Notes under the pieces: generated by a model
The model's database searches: none
Told to the model about the DNA's origin: nothing
Seen by the model: only the letters and a program-made list of their open reading frames with translations
Shown here: piece by piece, positions 8,546 through 16,568 of the stretch
Position numbering within the stretch: the stretch's first letter is position 1
Layout: each line of letters starts with the position of its first letter
DNA from: Bog-756 sp963829235
GTDB lineage: Bacteria; Actinomycetota; Acidimicrobiia; Acidimicrobiales; RAAP-2
Direction: 5' to 3'
Length of the DNA stretch: 64,000 nt
Assembly (NCBI GenBank): GCA_963829235.1
Contig: CAWHIF010000001.1
Span: 1 to 64,000 of the forward strand
Position numbers and translations under genes: made by a program

Positions 8546-10099
8546 CTACTCGGGGATGATCTCCGCCACCTCGTCGAGGTTGGTCGCCTCGTCTTTCTCG
8601 AGCTCCTCCCATACGCCCGGCGCCGCTTTGAGCGGACCCGGCAGGAAGAGCGCAGGCAGGACGGCGAACGCACACACACCGAAGGACCACCAGAACGAGG
8701 TGGCGAAGGCATCCGCCATCCGGTTGGCCACGGCGAGCGGGAGCGGATGGGTCGGTACGGAGCCCAGGCTGGTGGCGGAACCGGGGAACTGGTGGCTGAT
8801 GGCCTTCTGCAGCACCACCGCGAAGACCGCCACGCCGAGCGAGCCACCGACCTGGCGGATGATATTGGTGGCGGTACTGGCTCGGGGTACCTGTTCGAAC
8901 GAGAGCCCCCGATAGGCGGCGGCGAACACCGGCATCATGCCGAATCCGAGACCGATGCCCCGGACGAACAGGGCACCGGCCAGGAAGGCATAGCTGGTGG
9001 ACCCCGAGACCTGGGTATAGGCGAGCGTGCCCAAGGCCAGAAGAGCCATGCCCGCGGGTACCGTCCGCCGGGTCCCGTAACGGTCGGCCGCCTTGGCCGA
9101 CGTCCGCATGACCAGCGCAGCGCCGATGCCCTGGGGTGCCATCAGCAGCCCGGCCTTCCAGGGCGACTCGCCGCGCACGATCTGGTAGTAGAGGGGGAGC
9201 AGGAACATGGTGCCGTAGAGCGTGGCGCCGACCAGGAAGATGCAGATGGTGGCCACGGAGAAGTTGAATCGCTTGAACAGACGCAGATCGAGCAGGGGTT
9301 CGGGGGCCCGCAGCGAGCGGAGGACGAACCCGACGATCAACCCGATCGAAAGCACGAGGCTGACCTCGACGCTCGGAGACGAGAATCCGCTCCCACTCCC
9401 CACCTGGGAGAGGCCGTAGACCAACAGGGCCAGACCCGGTGCCAGCAGCGAGAAGCCCACGACGTCGAGCCGGTGGGAACGGTCGCTCGGCGTGTTGGGC
9501 AGGAAGCGGAAGGACGCGAAGAGGGCCACGATGCCGATGGGCACGTTGACGAAGAAGATCCAGCGCCACGAGAAGTTGGAGATGATGATCCCGCCGAGCA
9601 CCGGCCCGAGAATCGGGCCGAGGAGCGTCGGCACCCCGATCACGGCCATGACCTTGTTCATCTTGTCGGGGCCTGCGGTGCGGGCCATGATCGTCTGCCC
9701 GACCGGCATGATCATGCCGCCACCCAGCCCCTGCAGGACGCGGAACATGATCAGCGCCGTGGCCGATGGGGCGACACCGCACAGCGCCGAACCGGCGATG
9801 AACAGCGACAGCGAGACCACATAGACGGGTTTGGCCCCGAAGCGGTGCACGGCCCAGCCGCTCAGCGGGATGACGACGGCCAGCGCCAGCAGGTACCCGG
9901 TGGTGACCCACTGGATGGTGTTGATGCTGGTGTGGAAGTCACGGGCCAGCGTGGCCAGGGCGACGGCCACGATGGTCGTGTCGAGGATGGCCATGATGGT
10001 GCCCAGCACCACCACCACACTGACCCGCCGCACCTCCGGGCTGAGTCGATCGCCGGACGGTGGTGGGGTCGCCGGCTGCTGGCTCTCTGCTGTGCTCAT
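8546..10099 (-). CDS. MFS transporter, DHA2 family (EmrB/QacA-type, 14 TM)
   Basis: A 517-residue integral membrane protein with about 14 predicted helices, the DHA2 drug:H+ antiporter layout. Motif C-like DTTIVAVALATL lies in TM1, the conserved VTTGYLLALAVVIPLSG in TM2, and GLGGGMIMPVGQTI in TM4. Members export hydrophobic drugs or metabolites using the proton gradient. The C-terminus is cytosolic and acidic (ELEKDEATNLDEVAEIIPE). The true start codon (10097-10099) is preceded by four 17-bp duplications of its own first bases, each creating a six-residue mini-ORF, while the only good Shine-Dalgarno sequence lies before the farthest copy. No dedicated regulator is adjacent; the CoA-transferase gene lies upstream on the same strand. 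Confidence 0.93.
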   Translation of the reverse strand: MSTAESQQPATPPPSGDRLSPEVRRVSVVVVLGTIMAILDTTIVAVALATLARDFHTSINTIQWVTTGYLLALAVVIPLSGWAVHRFGAKPVYVVSLSLFIAGSALCGVAPSATALIMFRVLQGLGGGMIMPVGQTIMARTAGPDKMNKVMAVIGVPTLLGPILGPVLGGIIISNFSWRWIFFVNVPIGIVALFASFRFLPNTPSDRSHRLDVVGFSLLAPGLALLVYGLSQVGSGSGFSSPSVEVSLVLSIGLIVGFVLRSLRAPEPLLDLRLFKRFNFSVATICIFLVGATLYGTMFLLPLYYQIVRGESPWKAGLLMAPQGIGAALVMRTSAKAADRYGTRRTVPAGMALLALGTLAYTQVSGSTSYAFLAGALFVRGIGLGFGMMPVFAAAYRGLSFEQVPRASTATNIIRQVGGSLGVAVFAVVLQKAISHQFPGSATSLGSVPTHPLPLAVANRMADAFATSFWWSFGVCAFAVLPALFLPGPLKAAPGVWEELEKDEATNLDEVAEIIPE

Positions 10100-10170
10100 C
10101 GGGCTGCTGTGCTCATCGGGCTGCTGTGCTCATCGGGCTGCTGTGCTCATCGGGCTGCTGTGCTCATCGG
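10092..10170 (-). repeat. 17-bp tandem repeat creating four ATGA-linked mini-ORFs before the DHA2 exporter
   Basis: On the minus strand ATG codons occur at 10167, 10150, 10133, 10116 and 10099, spaced exactly 17 bp. Each of the first four opens M-S-T-A-A-R followed by TGA, and that TGA overlaps the next ATG as ATGA. The last stop overlaps the exporter's own ATG, whose protein also begins M-S-T-A. A good AGGGA sits 6 nt before the first ATG; no such site lies within the repeats. The layout predicts stepwise termination-reinitiation, so copy number could tune exporter synthesis. Confidence 0.9.
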
Positions 10171-10323
10171 CCGTCCCTGGTCTCGAATCGAGCTGTCGGG
10201 GGCGAGCGCTCACGACCCCGGTTCGACCAAGGAACAAGGGCCGTCCGGCGAAGCAGGAAAACCTGCCCCCGAAACGAGCGGGATCTTACCCGGTGTCAGA
10301 ATTCGATCAGTCGGGCGGGGTCC

Positions 10324-11532
10324 TCACGCCACCACCCCGGACGAGGTCAGTGCGGACCACTCGGCGTCATCCACGCCGGCCAGCTCGGCGAGAACCTGTC
10401 GGGTGTGCTCACCGAGGGCCGGTCCGACGTCGGCGATCCGGCCCGGGGTGCGGGAGAATTTGGGGACGACGCCGGGCATCGGCACGTCATAGCCGGCTCG
10501 CGAGGCCGCCCGGACCACCATCTCCCGGGCCCGGAAGTGGGGATCGACCACCATGTCCGCCGGTGTGTAGACACGTCCGGCCGGTACCCCATGCTCCGAC
10601 AACAGCGCCAACAGGGCGTCGGCAGCGAGGCCGGCGGTCCACCCGGCGATCAGCCCGTCCAGTTCGACCATGTTCCGGCCCCGGGACTGATGGTCGGCGT
10701 AGCGGGGATCGGTGGCCAGTCCGGGTCGGTCCATGGCCGCGCAGAGCCGGGCGAAGACCGAGTCGGCGTTGGCGGCGATGAGCACCTCAGACCCCTCGGC
10801 CGTCCGGTAGGCGTTGGACGGCGCCACCCCGGGCAGGACGCTGCCGGTCCGGGTCCGGGTGACCCCGCCCACCTCGAAATCGGCCAGCGTCGACTCCATG
10901 AGGGCGGCCACCGCCTCGTAGATGGCCACGTCCACCTCCTGGCCGGATCCGCTGCGGGATCGCTCGGTGACCGCGGCCAGGGTGCCCACCACGGCGAAGA
11001 GCCCGGCCAGGGCGTCGCCGAGGCTGATGCCGCACCGGGCCGGCGGCCGGTCGGGGTCGCCGGTCGTGGCCCGGATGCCCCCCATGGCCTCGCCGATGGA
11101 GCCGAAGCCCGCGTCGGTGGACCGCGGCCCGGTCTGCCCGAAGCCTGACACGTGGACGACGATGAGGCCGGGGTTGGAGCGTCGCAACCGGTCGTAGCCG
11201 AGGCCCCACTCGTCCAGCCGGCCCGGCCGGAAGTTCTCGAGGACCACGTCGACCCGGTCGGCCAGACGCCGCACGAGATCCCGCCCCGCCTCGTCCCGCA
11301 GGTCGACGGCGACCGACCGTTTGTTGCGGGCGATGGCCGGCCACCACAGCCCCTGACCGTCGCGGGTGAGCCCCCAGGCCCGCATGGGGTCGCCCTCCCC
11401 CGGTGTCTCGACCTTGATGACCTCCGCCCCGTAGTCGCCGAGGAGCTGTCCGGCGAAGGGCCCGGCGATGAAGTTGCCCAGTTCGAGGACCCGCAGTCCT
11501 GACAGGGGTCCGGTCGGTTCGTCGTCGGCCAT
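10324..11532 (-). CDS. CaiB/BaiF-type (family III) CoA-transferase
   Basis: A 402-residue class III CoA-transferase, the normal length. The N-terminal nucleotide-like fold reads LRVLELGNFIAGPFAGQLL with GAEVIKVE, and the region carrying the catalytic Asp reads STDAGFGSIGEAMGG. The C-terminal part contains the usual HGVPAGRVYTPADMV segment. Members transfer CoA between carboxylic acids, and related racemases act on alpha-methylacyl-CoA; substrate cannot be assigned. The ATG at 11532 is preferred because a perfect TACAAT box lies 7 nt upstream, so the transcript is probably leaderless. It diverges from the CMD-like gene, whose own leaderless promoter lies about 120 bp away. Confidence 0.9.
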   Translation of the reverse strand: MADDEPTGPLSGLRVLELGNFIAGPFAGQLLGDYGAEVIKVETPGEGDPMRAWGLTRDGQGLWWPAIARNKRSVAVDLRDEAGRDLVRRLADRVDVVLENFRPGRLDEWGLGYDRLRRSNPGLIVVHVSGFGQTGPRSTDAGFGSIGEAMGGIRATTGDPDRPPARCGISLGDALAGLFAVVGTLAAVTERSRSGSGQEVDVAIYEAVAALMESTLADFEVGGVTRTRTGSVLPGVAPSNAYRTAEGSEVLIAANADSVFARLCAAMDRPGLATDPRYADHQSRGRNMVELDGLIAGWTAGLAADALLALLSEHGVPAGRVYTPADMVVDPHFRAREMVVRAASRAGYDVPMPGVVPKFSRTPGRIADVGPALGEHTRQVLAELAGVDDAEWSALTSSGVVA

Positions 11533-11539
11533 GGGCTGG

Positions 11540-11545
11540 ATTGTA
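11540..11545 (-). promoter_or_regulatory. -10 box (TACAAT), leaderless CoA-transferase gene
   Basis: TACAAT on the minus strand ends 7 nt before the ATG at 11532. This matches the spacing of leaderless actinobacterial transcripts and supports the short start. Confidence 0.65.
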
Positions 11546-11590
11546 GGGAACCGCCCCGACGGCATACCAAGGACCGACCGGTGCGATGGA

Positions 11591-11648
11591 GACCGGGCCG
11601 GGGCGGGACCGGACCGGGACCGGACCGGGACCGGGCCGGGGCGGGACC
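11591..11648. repeat. GGGACC-type minisatellite in a divergent promoter region
   Basis: The 20-bp unit GACCGGGCCGGGGCGGGACC occurs at 11591-11610 and again at 11629-11648, with CGGACCGGGAC repeats between. It lies between the divergent CoA-transferase and CMD-like genes, just upstream of the latter's -10 box. Confidence 0.75.
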
Positions 11649-11665
11649 ACCCATTTCGGACCGGG

Positions 11666-11671
11666 TACTGT
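11666..11671 (+). promoter_or_regulatory. -10 box (TACTGT), leaderless CMD-like gene
   Basis: TACTGT ends 7 nt before the GTG at 11679. It supports that GTG over upstream in-frame ATGs, which lie within repeat sequence. Confidence 0.6.
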
Positions 11672-11678
11672 GGACGCC

Positions 11679-12326
11679 GTGCCACGCCTGCGCCAGGTGG
11701 GGAAGGACGAGGCGGAGGCGCCGATCGTCACCGTCATGTACGACCACCTCTTCGAGGGCCGGGACCCGATCGCCGAGCCGGGGACGGCCACCGGATCACC
11801 CGGTGACTGGTGGACGGTCTTCGCCCTGGTGCCCGACGTACTCGAACACGCCGTCCAGGGGTTCGGCCTCTACCAGAGCCCGAAGCGGCTCCTCGATCCG
11901 GAGCTCCGCGAGCTGGCCCAGTGCCGGGCCGGCTGGGCCGCCGGGAGCCAGTTCGTCTTCTCCCAGCACTGCAAGTCCCTGCGGGCCCTCGGGGTGGACG
12001 AAGCGCTGGTCGAGGGCGTGCCCCACTGGGCGGCCGCCTCGTGCTACACCGAGGTGCAGCGGCTGGTGTTGGCCTACACCGACTGCCTCGTCTTCGATCG
12101 TGGCCGTGTACCGGACGGGCTCTTCGACGCCCTCCGGGGTCACCTCGGCGATGAGGAGATCCTCGAGCTGACCTACATCGGGTCCCTCTACCTGCAGCAC
12201 GCCGTCATGTCCCGGGCCCTGCGCACCGAGTTCGACGACCGGGTGGACCCGGTCGTGGAGGTGGTGGTGGAAGGCTCCGACGCCTCGCGCGACGTGGGCC
12301 GGGACATCGCGCTCCCACCCACGTGA
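11679..12326 (+). CDS. Carboxymuconolactone decarboxylase/AhpD-like family protein
   Basis: A 215-residue all-alpha protein. The central segment ELAQCRAGWAAGSQFVFSQH plus CKSLRALGV corresponds to the CMD/AhpD helix pair in which QH precedes the active-site region. Many CMD-like proteins of this shape (WTVFALVPDVLEH, YQSPKRLLDPELRELA) sit in degradation clusters of actinobacteria. They include decarboxylases and peroxide-reducing AhpD relatives; the CxxC of AhpD is not seen, so peroxidase activity is unlikely. It is followed after 13 nt by the HMG-CoA-lyase-like gene, suggesting co-transcription. GTG 11679 sits 7 nt downstream of a TACTGT box, and the frame further upstream is minisatellite. 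Confidence 0.8.
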   Translation: MPRLRQVGKDEAEAPIVTVMYDHLFEGRDPIAEPGTATGSPGDWWTVFALVPDVLEHAVQGFGLYQSPKRLLDPELRELAQCRAGWAAGSQFVFSQHCKSLRALGVDEALVEGVPHWAAASCYTEVQRLVLAYTDCLVFDRGRVPDGLFDALRGHLGDEEILELTYIGSLYLQHAVMSRALRTEFDDRVDPVVEVVVEGSDASRDVGRDIALPPT

Positions 12327-12339
12327 GCCGGCGGCCGCG

Positions 12340-13239
12340 GTGAGCCTCACCATCGTCGAGGTCTCCCCCCGCGACGGGTTGCAGGACGAGCCGGTGGTGC
12401 TACCCACCGACACCAAAGTGTCCCTCATCGGCCAGGCCATCGACGCCGGGATCAGCCGCGTCGAGTCGGTGAGCTTCGCCCGCCCGGACCGGGTACCCAC
12501 CATGGCCGATGCCGAGGCGGTACTGGCCGGCGTCGGCCGCCGACCCGGTGTCCGGCTCGCCGGCCTGGTCCTCAACGAGAAGGGCCTCGAGCGGGCGCTG
12601 GCCGCGGGGGTGGACGAGATCAACGTGGTGGTGCTGGCCAGTGAGACGTTCTCGCGGCGCAACCAGGGCCTCGGGGTGGAAGAGGCGCTCGGCATGTGGA
12701 GCCGGGTGGCCGCCCACGCCGCCGAGGCCCACCTCGGGGCCACGGTGACCCTGTCGGCGGCCTTCGGCTGCCCTTATGAGGGGTGGATGGACCCGGCCCG
12801 CGTGCGGGAGATGGCCCGACGGGTGGCCGACGACGGGCCGATCGAGATCGCGTTGGCCGACACCATCGGGTGCGCAGTACCGCCCGAGGTCGATGCGCTG
12901 GTGCGCGGGGTGGCGGCCGATACGGGCCTCCCCGTGCGGGTCCACCTGCACAACAGCCGGAACACCGGGTACGCCAATGCACTGGCCGCCATCGCCGCCG
13001 GCGCGTCGGCCCTCGACGCCAGCATCGGGGGCATCGGCGGATGCCCCTTCGCCCCGGGGGCGTCGGGCAACATCGCCACCGAAGACCTGGTGCACCTGCT
13101 CGACCGCATGGACATCCCGACCGGGGTGAGCCTGGAGAAGCTCCTGGTCACCTCCCACTGGTTGGAGGAGGTGCTGGGCCACCCGGTCCCGGGACAGTTG
13201 GGCCGGTCCGGGCCCTTCCCCGCGCCGGCGGCGCCCTGA
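12340..13239 (+). CDS. Hydroxymethylglutaryl-CoA lyase-like enzyme (HMGL/DRE-TIM family)
   Basis: A 299-residue DRE-TIM metallolyase. The metal and catalytic motif SPRDGLQDE is at residues 9-17, VHLHNSRNTGYANAL at 201-215 carries the HxH metal ligands, and the lyase signature GGIGGCPFAPGASGN is at 230-244 with its active-site Cys. All key residues are present. HMG-CoA lyase splits 3-hydroxy-3-methylglutaryl-CoA to acetoacetate and acetyl-CoA; the leucine pathway and isoprenoid degradation use it, and related enzymes cleave other 3-hydroxyacyl-CoAs. No leucine-pathway carboxylase is adjacent, so a role in the local CoA-ester pathway is an inference. The gene starts with GTG. Confidence 0.88.
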   Translation: MSLTIVEVSPRDGLQDEPVVLPTDTKVSLIGQAIDAGISRVESVSFARPDRVPTMADAEAVLAGVGRRPGVRLAGLVLNEKGLERALAAGVDEINVVVLASETFSRRNQGLGVEEALGMWSRVAAHAAEAHLGATVTLSAAFGCPYEGWMDPARVREMARRVADDGPIEIALADTIGCAVPPEVDALVRGVAADTGLPVRVHLHNSRNTGYANALAAIAAGASALDASIGGIGGCPFAPGASGNIATEDLVHLLDRMDIPTGVSLEKLLVTSHWLEEVLGHPVPGQLGRSGPFPAPAAP

Positions 13240-13294
13240 ACGACAGCGGTCCCGGCCGTTGTGCCACCGGGCGCCATGGGCAAGAGTTGGATGC

Positions 13295-14293
13295 ATGCCG
13301 ATCCTCGCACCCAGTCATGACCATGCCCATCCGGTCGAACCCGACACCGCGTGGAGCGAGTCGTACTACTTCAACGCCTACGACCCGGTGTCCGACAGCG
13401 GGTTCTTCACCCGGATCGGGATCCGCCCCAATGAGGGGACGATGGACGTCGGCCTGTCGGTGTGGCTCCCCGGCGGGGAATTGGCCGAATACCGCCACAC
13501 GATCGACCAGCACGAGATGGTGGGCTCGCCACTGGTGGTGGGTGGTGTCCGCTACGAGTTGCTCGAGGCCATGGAGAGCTGGCGCATCCTGGCCGATGTC
13601 GACGCGGAGGCGCGCACCTGCCATCCGTCGAGCGGCGCCCCACACCCCGTCCACCTGGTGGTGGACGTCCGGTTCGACGCCGTCTCGCCCGCGGTGGGCA
13701 CCGACGGGCAGCAGACGGGTGGACCGCGGACCGACCAGGCCTCGGCGGCCGCGGGCACCACCGGAAAGGGCCATCTGGAGCAGGCCGGTCGGTGGACCGG
13801 GTCGGTCACCGTCGACGGCGTCACCCACCCGTGGAGCGCGGCCTACGGCAATCGCGACCGTTCGTGGGGACCGCGCCGCTGGGGAGGTCCCTCCATGTGG
13901 CGCTGGTTCAGCATCAACATCGACGAGTCGATGCACTTCGGCGGTATCCGCCTCGGCACGGTGGCCGGCGATCTCCACCGCGGTTGGGTGTTCGAGGAGG
14001 GCCGGATGACCAGCATCAAGGAGTGGCAGCTCCGGACCGAGGTGGCCGATGACGGACTCACCCAACGGGTCGTGCATCTCGTCGCAGTGGACAAGCGGGG
14101 CCGCTCGTGGGATCTGACCGGTGAGGTGCTGCGGGTGGCGGACATCGGCAAGTCGGGCGGCACGGTGGTCAACGAGGGGCTGACCCGGTGGACCTACCGG
14201 GCCGGAGACGGATCCGCGGTGACGGGGTACGGCATCGCCGAGTACCTCCACCAGGTCGACGAGGACGGGAGGCCCGCCGTTCCGGTGGAGTAG
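13295..14293 (+). CDS. DUF7064/DUF7065-like lipocalin-type protein
   Basis: A 332-residue beta-rich protein. The N-terminal half begins WSESYYFNAYDPVSDSGFFT and includes GLSVWLPGGELAEYRH. The C-terminal half has AAYGNRDRSWGPRRWGG and MWRWFSINIDESMHFGG, then GYGIAEYLHQ. This two-part layout matches the DUF7065-DUF7064 (AttH/tocopherol-cyclase-like lipocalin) group that accompanies APH-like kinases in actinobacterial lipid or steroid gene clusters; exact function is unknown. Here too the next gene is an APH-like kinase, 24 nt downstream. ATG 13295 was chosen over 13259 because the extra residues are low-complexity and lack a ribosome binding site. Confidence 0.75.
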   Translation: MPILAPSHDHAHPVEPDTAWSESYYFNAYDPVSDSGFFTRIGIRPNEGTMDVGLSVWLPGGELAEYRHTIDQHEMVGSPLVVGGVRYELLEAMESWRILADVDAEARTCHPSSGAPHPVHLVVDVRFDAVSPAVGTDGQQTGGPRTDQASAAAGTTGKGHLEQAGRWTGSVTVDGVTHPWSAAYGNRDRSWGPRRWGGPSMWRWFSINIDESMHFGGIRLGTVAGDLHRGWVFEEGRMTSIKEWQLRTEVADDGLTQRVVHLVAVDKRGRSWDLTGEVLRVADIGKSGGTVVNEGLTRWTYRAGDGSAVTGYGIAEYLHQVDEDGRPAVPVE

Positions 14294-14305
14294 GTGCCGA
14301 GTGGA

Positions 14306-14311
14306 TAGGGT
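14306..14311 (+). promoter_or_regulatory. -10 box (TAGGGT), leaderless kinase-DUF6285 gene
   Basis: TAGGGT ends 6 nt before the GTG at 14318, within the short gap after the upstream gene. It gives the kinase fusion its own probable leaderless promoter. Confidence 0.5.
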
Positions 14312-14317
14312 GCGCCG

Positions 14318-15685
14318 GTGGGCACGGACACCACCAGCGTGGCCGAGCAGCTCGGGGCGGCGCTCGGCGGTCGGGTGGCATCGCTGCGCCGGCTCACGGG
14401 CGGGGCGTCGCGGGTTACCAGCGCCTTCGATCTCGAGACACCCGCGGGAGAGGTCCGGGAGCTGATCCTGCAACAGGTGAGGGGGGCAGGCCCCGCCCCG
14501 CGTCCCGATATCCAGATGGAGGCCGCTCTGCTGCGGGCGGCCCGCAGGGTCGGGGTCCCGGTACCCGACGTGGTGGCGGCCGGCAGCGCGGCTGGGCTCC
14601 CGCCCGGATGGTTGGTCGTCGAACGGCTGGCCGGGGAGACCATCCCCCGACGAATCCTGCGGGACGAGGGATTTGCCGCCGTGCGGCCGGCGCTGGCCGA
14701 CCAGGCGGCCCGGGCTCTCGCCGCCGTCCACTCCATCGATCCGGCGTCGATCCCCGGGTTGCCGCCCACCGATCCTCTCGGCCACCCCGTCGAGTTCCTC
14801 GACGGCCTCCACGAGGTGCGGCCGGTCATCGAGCTCGGGGCCCGGTGGTTGGAGCACGGCCACCCTCCGACAGACCGGCAGGTGGTGGTCCACGGCGATT
14901 TCCGGATGGGCAATTTCCTGGTCGACGCCACCGGCCTGCGAGCCGTGCTCGACTGGGAGCTCGCCCACCTGGGGGACCCGGCGGAGGACATCGGGTGGCT
15001 CTGTGCCCGGGCCTGGCGGTTCGGTGGCCCGGGTCGGGTCGGCGGATTCGGCGACCTCGACGGGTTCCTGGCCACCTATGCCGGGACCGGTGGACGGACG
15101 GTGGATGCCGACCGGATCCGGTGGTGGGAGGCGTACGCCACCGTCAAATGGGCGGTGGTCTGCCTGCTGCAGGCGTCGACCCACCTGAGTGGGGCCACCC
15201 GATCCGTGGAGCTGGCCGCGCTCGGGCGGCGGGTGTGCGAGAGCGAGTGGGACCTCCTCGCCCTGATGGGCGTGGCCATGCCGGCGGTGCCCGGACCGGA
15301 GTCCGGCGGGAGCCCCGAAGAGATCGTGGACGGACGGCCGCCCAGGTCGAGCCCGCTCTTCGGCCGGCCCTCGCTGGCCGAGCTGGTGGAGGCGGTCCGT
15401 GACTATCTGGACCAGGTCATGGCCTCGGCCGACGGTGGCGCCCGGTTCGAGGCCCGCGTGGCCGGCAACGTCTTGACCATCGTCGGCCGTCAGCTGGAGC
15501 TGGGTCCGGCCATCCAGGCCGCGCACGCACAGCGGCTCCACGCCCTCGGGTTCGGCGATGACCCGGCACTGGCTGCGGCCATTCGTGCCGGGCGGTACGA
15601 CGATGATCTCCCTGGTCTGGGCGCGGTGCTGGCCGAAGGGACACGCGACCAGCTCCTCGTGGCCAACCCGTCGTATCTCGAGTGA
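14318..15685 (+). CDS. Aminoglycoside-phosphotransferase-like kinase fused to a DUF6285 domain
   Basis: A 455-residue two-domain protein. Residues 1-320 are an APH/ACAD10-type kinase with Brenner motif HGDFRMGN (192-199), the catalytic Asp194, and the metal site DWE (212-214). Residues about 345-455 resemble DUF6285: PSLAELVEAVRDYLDQVM, then ARVAGNVLTIVGRQLELG and the closing LVANPSYLE. The two domains are usually encoded by adjacent genes beside acyl-CoA dehydrogenases; here they are one chain. ACAD10-like kinases phosphorylate hydroxy-acids in lipid degradation, so the substrate may be a hydroxyacyl compound. The fusion suggests DUF6285 works directly with the kinase. Confidence 0.87.
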   Translation: MGTDTTSVAEQLGAALGGRVASLRRLTGGASRVTSAFDLETPAGEVRELILQQVRGAGPAPRPDIQMEAALLRAARRVGVPVPDVVAAGSAAGLPPGWLVVERLAGETIPRRILRDEGFAAVRPALADQAARALAAVHSIDPASIPGLPPTDPLGHPVEFLDGLHEVRPVIELGARWLEHGHPPTDRQVVVHGDFRMGNFLVDATGLRAVLDWELAHLGDPAEDIGWLCARAWRFGGPGRVGGFGDLDGFLATYAGTGGRTVDADRIRWWEAYATVKWAVVCLLQASTHLSGATRSVELAALGRRVCESEWDLLALMGVAMPAVPGPESGGSPEEIVDGRPPRSSPLFGRPSLAELVEAVRDYLDQVMASADGGARFEARVAGNVLTIVGRQLELGPAIQAAHAQRLHALGFGDDPALAAAIRAGRYDDDLPGLGAVLAEGTRDQLLVANPSYLE

Positions 15686-15739
15686 CGTCCGCCGCATCTG
15701 CCGGCTGCGTAGCATCTGCCGGCGGCGCGGAACGGGAAA

Positions 15740-15745
15740 TAAGCT
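15740..15745 (+). promoter_or_regulatory. -10 box (TAAGCT), leaderless DUF2461 gene
   Basis: TAAGCT ends 6 nt before the GTG at 15752, in an otherwise GC-rich spacer. Confidence 0.5.
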
Positions 15746-15751
15746 CGTCCG

Positions 15752-16426
15752 GTGGCTCCGACCAAAGCGACCGCAGAGACCTCCCGTCGGCTCGGTGACC
15801 GCCGTCCGTTCCGGGGCTGGGCCCCGGAGGTCGGCGACTTCTTCGACGAGCTCGAGCTCGACAACACCAAGGCCCACTGGGCCGCGCACAAGGAATTCTA
15901 CGTGGTCGATGTCCTCGGTCCCATGGAGGCGCTCCTGGCCGCGTTGGCACCCGAGTTCGGTGAGGGCCGCGTCTTCCGCCCCTACCGTGACACCCGGTTC
16001 AGCTCCGACAAGTCTCCCTACAAGACCACCATCGCGGCCCACAACGATGCCGGCTACATCTCGCTCTCCTCCGACGCCCTCGGCGTCGGTTCGGGTCTCT
16101 ACATGCCGTCCCCGGCCCAGTTGGCCCGCTTCCGGGCCGCGGTCGCCGACGAGAGAACGGGCGAGCAGCTGGTCGGCGTGGTCAAAGAGCTCCGGCGGCG
16201 GCGCATTCAGGTGTCGGCCCACGAGACCCTCAAGACGGCACCACGTGGTTACGGGAGTGACCACCCCCGGATCGACCTTCTGCGGCAGAAAGGCCTCACG
16301 GCCTGGAAGGAGTGGCCGGTGGGGCCCTGGCTCGGCACTGTGGCACCCAAGGGCAGGATCGCCGAGGTCCTCCGGGCCACCTCTCCGCTGAGATCGTGGC
16401 TCGATCGGAACGTCGGAGCGGACTGA
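15752..16426 (+). CDS. DUF2461 family protein
   Basis: A 224-residue protein of the DUF2461 (TIGR02453-like) family. Diagnostic segments are FFDELELDNTKAHWAAHKEF, VFRPYRDTRFSSDKSPYKT and GSGLYMPSPAQLARFRAAV, followed by LKTAPRGYGSDHPRIDLLR. All conserved blocks are in order and the length is normal. The biochemical function is unknown. It starts with GTG six bases after a TAAGCT box and so is probably transcribed on its own. Confidence 0.9.
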   Translation: MAPTKATAETSRRLGDRRPFRGWAPEVGDFFDELELDNTKAHWAAHKEFYVVDVLGPMEALLAALAPEFGEGRVFRPYRDTRFSSDKSPYKTTIAAHNDAGYISLSSDALGVGSGLYMPSPAQLARFRAAVADERTGEQLVGVVKELRRRRIQVSAHETLKTAPRGYGSDHPRIDLLRQKGLTAWKEWPVGPWLGTVAPKGRIAEVLRATSPLRSWLDRNVGAD

Positions 16427-16568
16427 CCGAGTCAGCCCGGCTGACCCGGCTCATGGCCTCGGGATGACGCAGCCCGACGCCGACCCGGTCTGACCGCCTC
16501 CGACCGCCTCTGACCCGGTCTGCCCGAAGCCGATTGTGGCCGGTCGGCCGGTGGACAATGATCGCCCC

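Noticed and set aside
8747..10492. A 581-codon plus-strand frame opposite the DHA2 exporter
   Set aside because: Composition is rich in Gly, His, Asp and Gln with no domain, while the minus strand encodes a clear 14-TM transporter.
13148..16264. A 1038-codon open frame on the minus strand
   Set aside because: It is antisense to four well-supported genes (HMGL, DUF7064-like, kinase-DUF6285, DUF2461). Its translation is Arg/Gly/His-rich without domains; long antisense frames are expected at this GC content.
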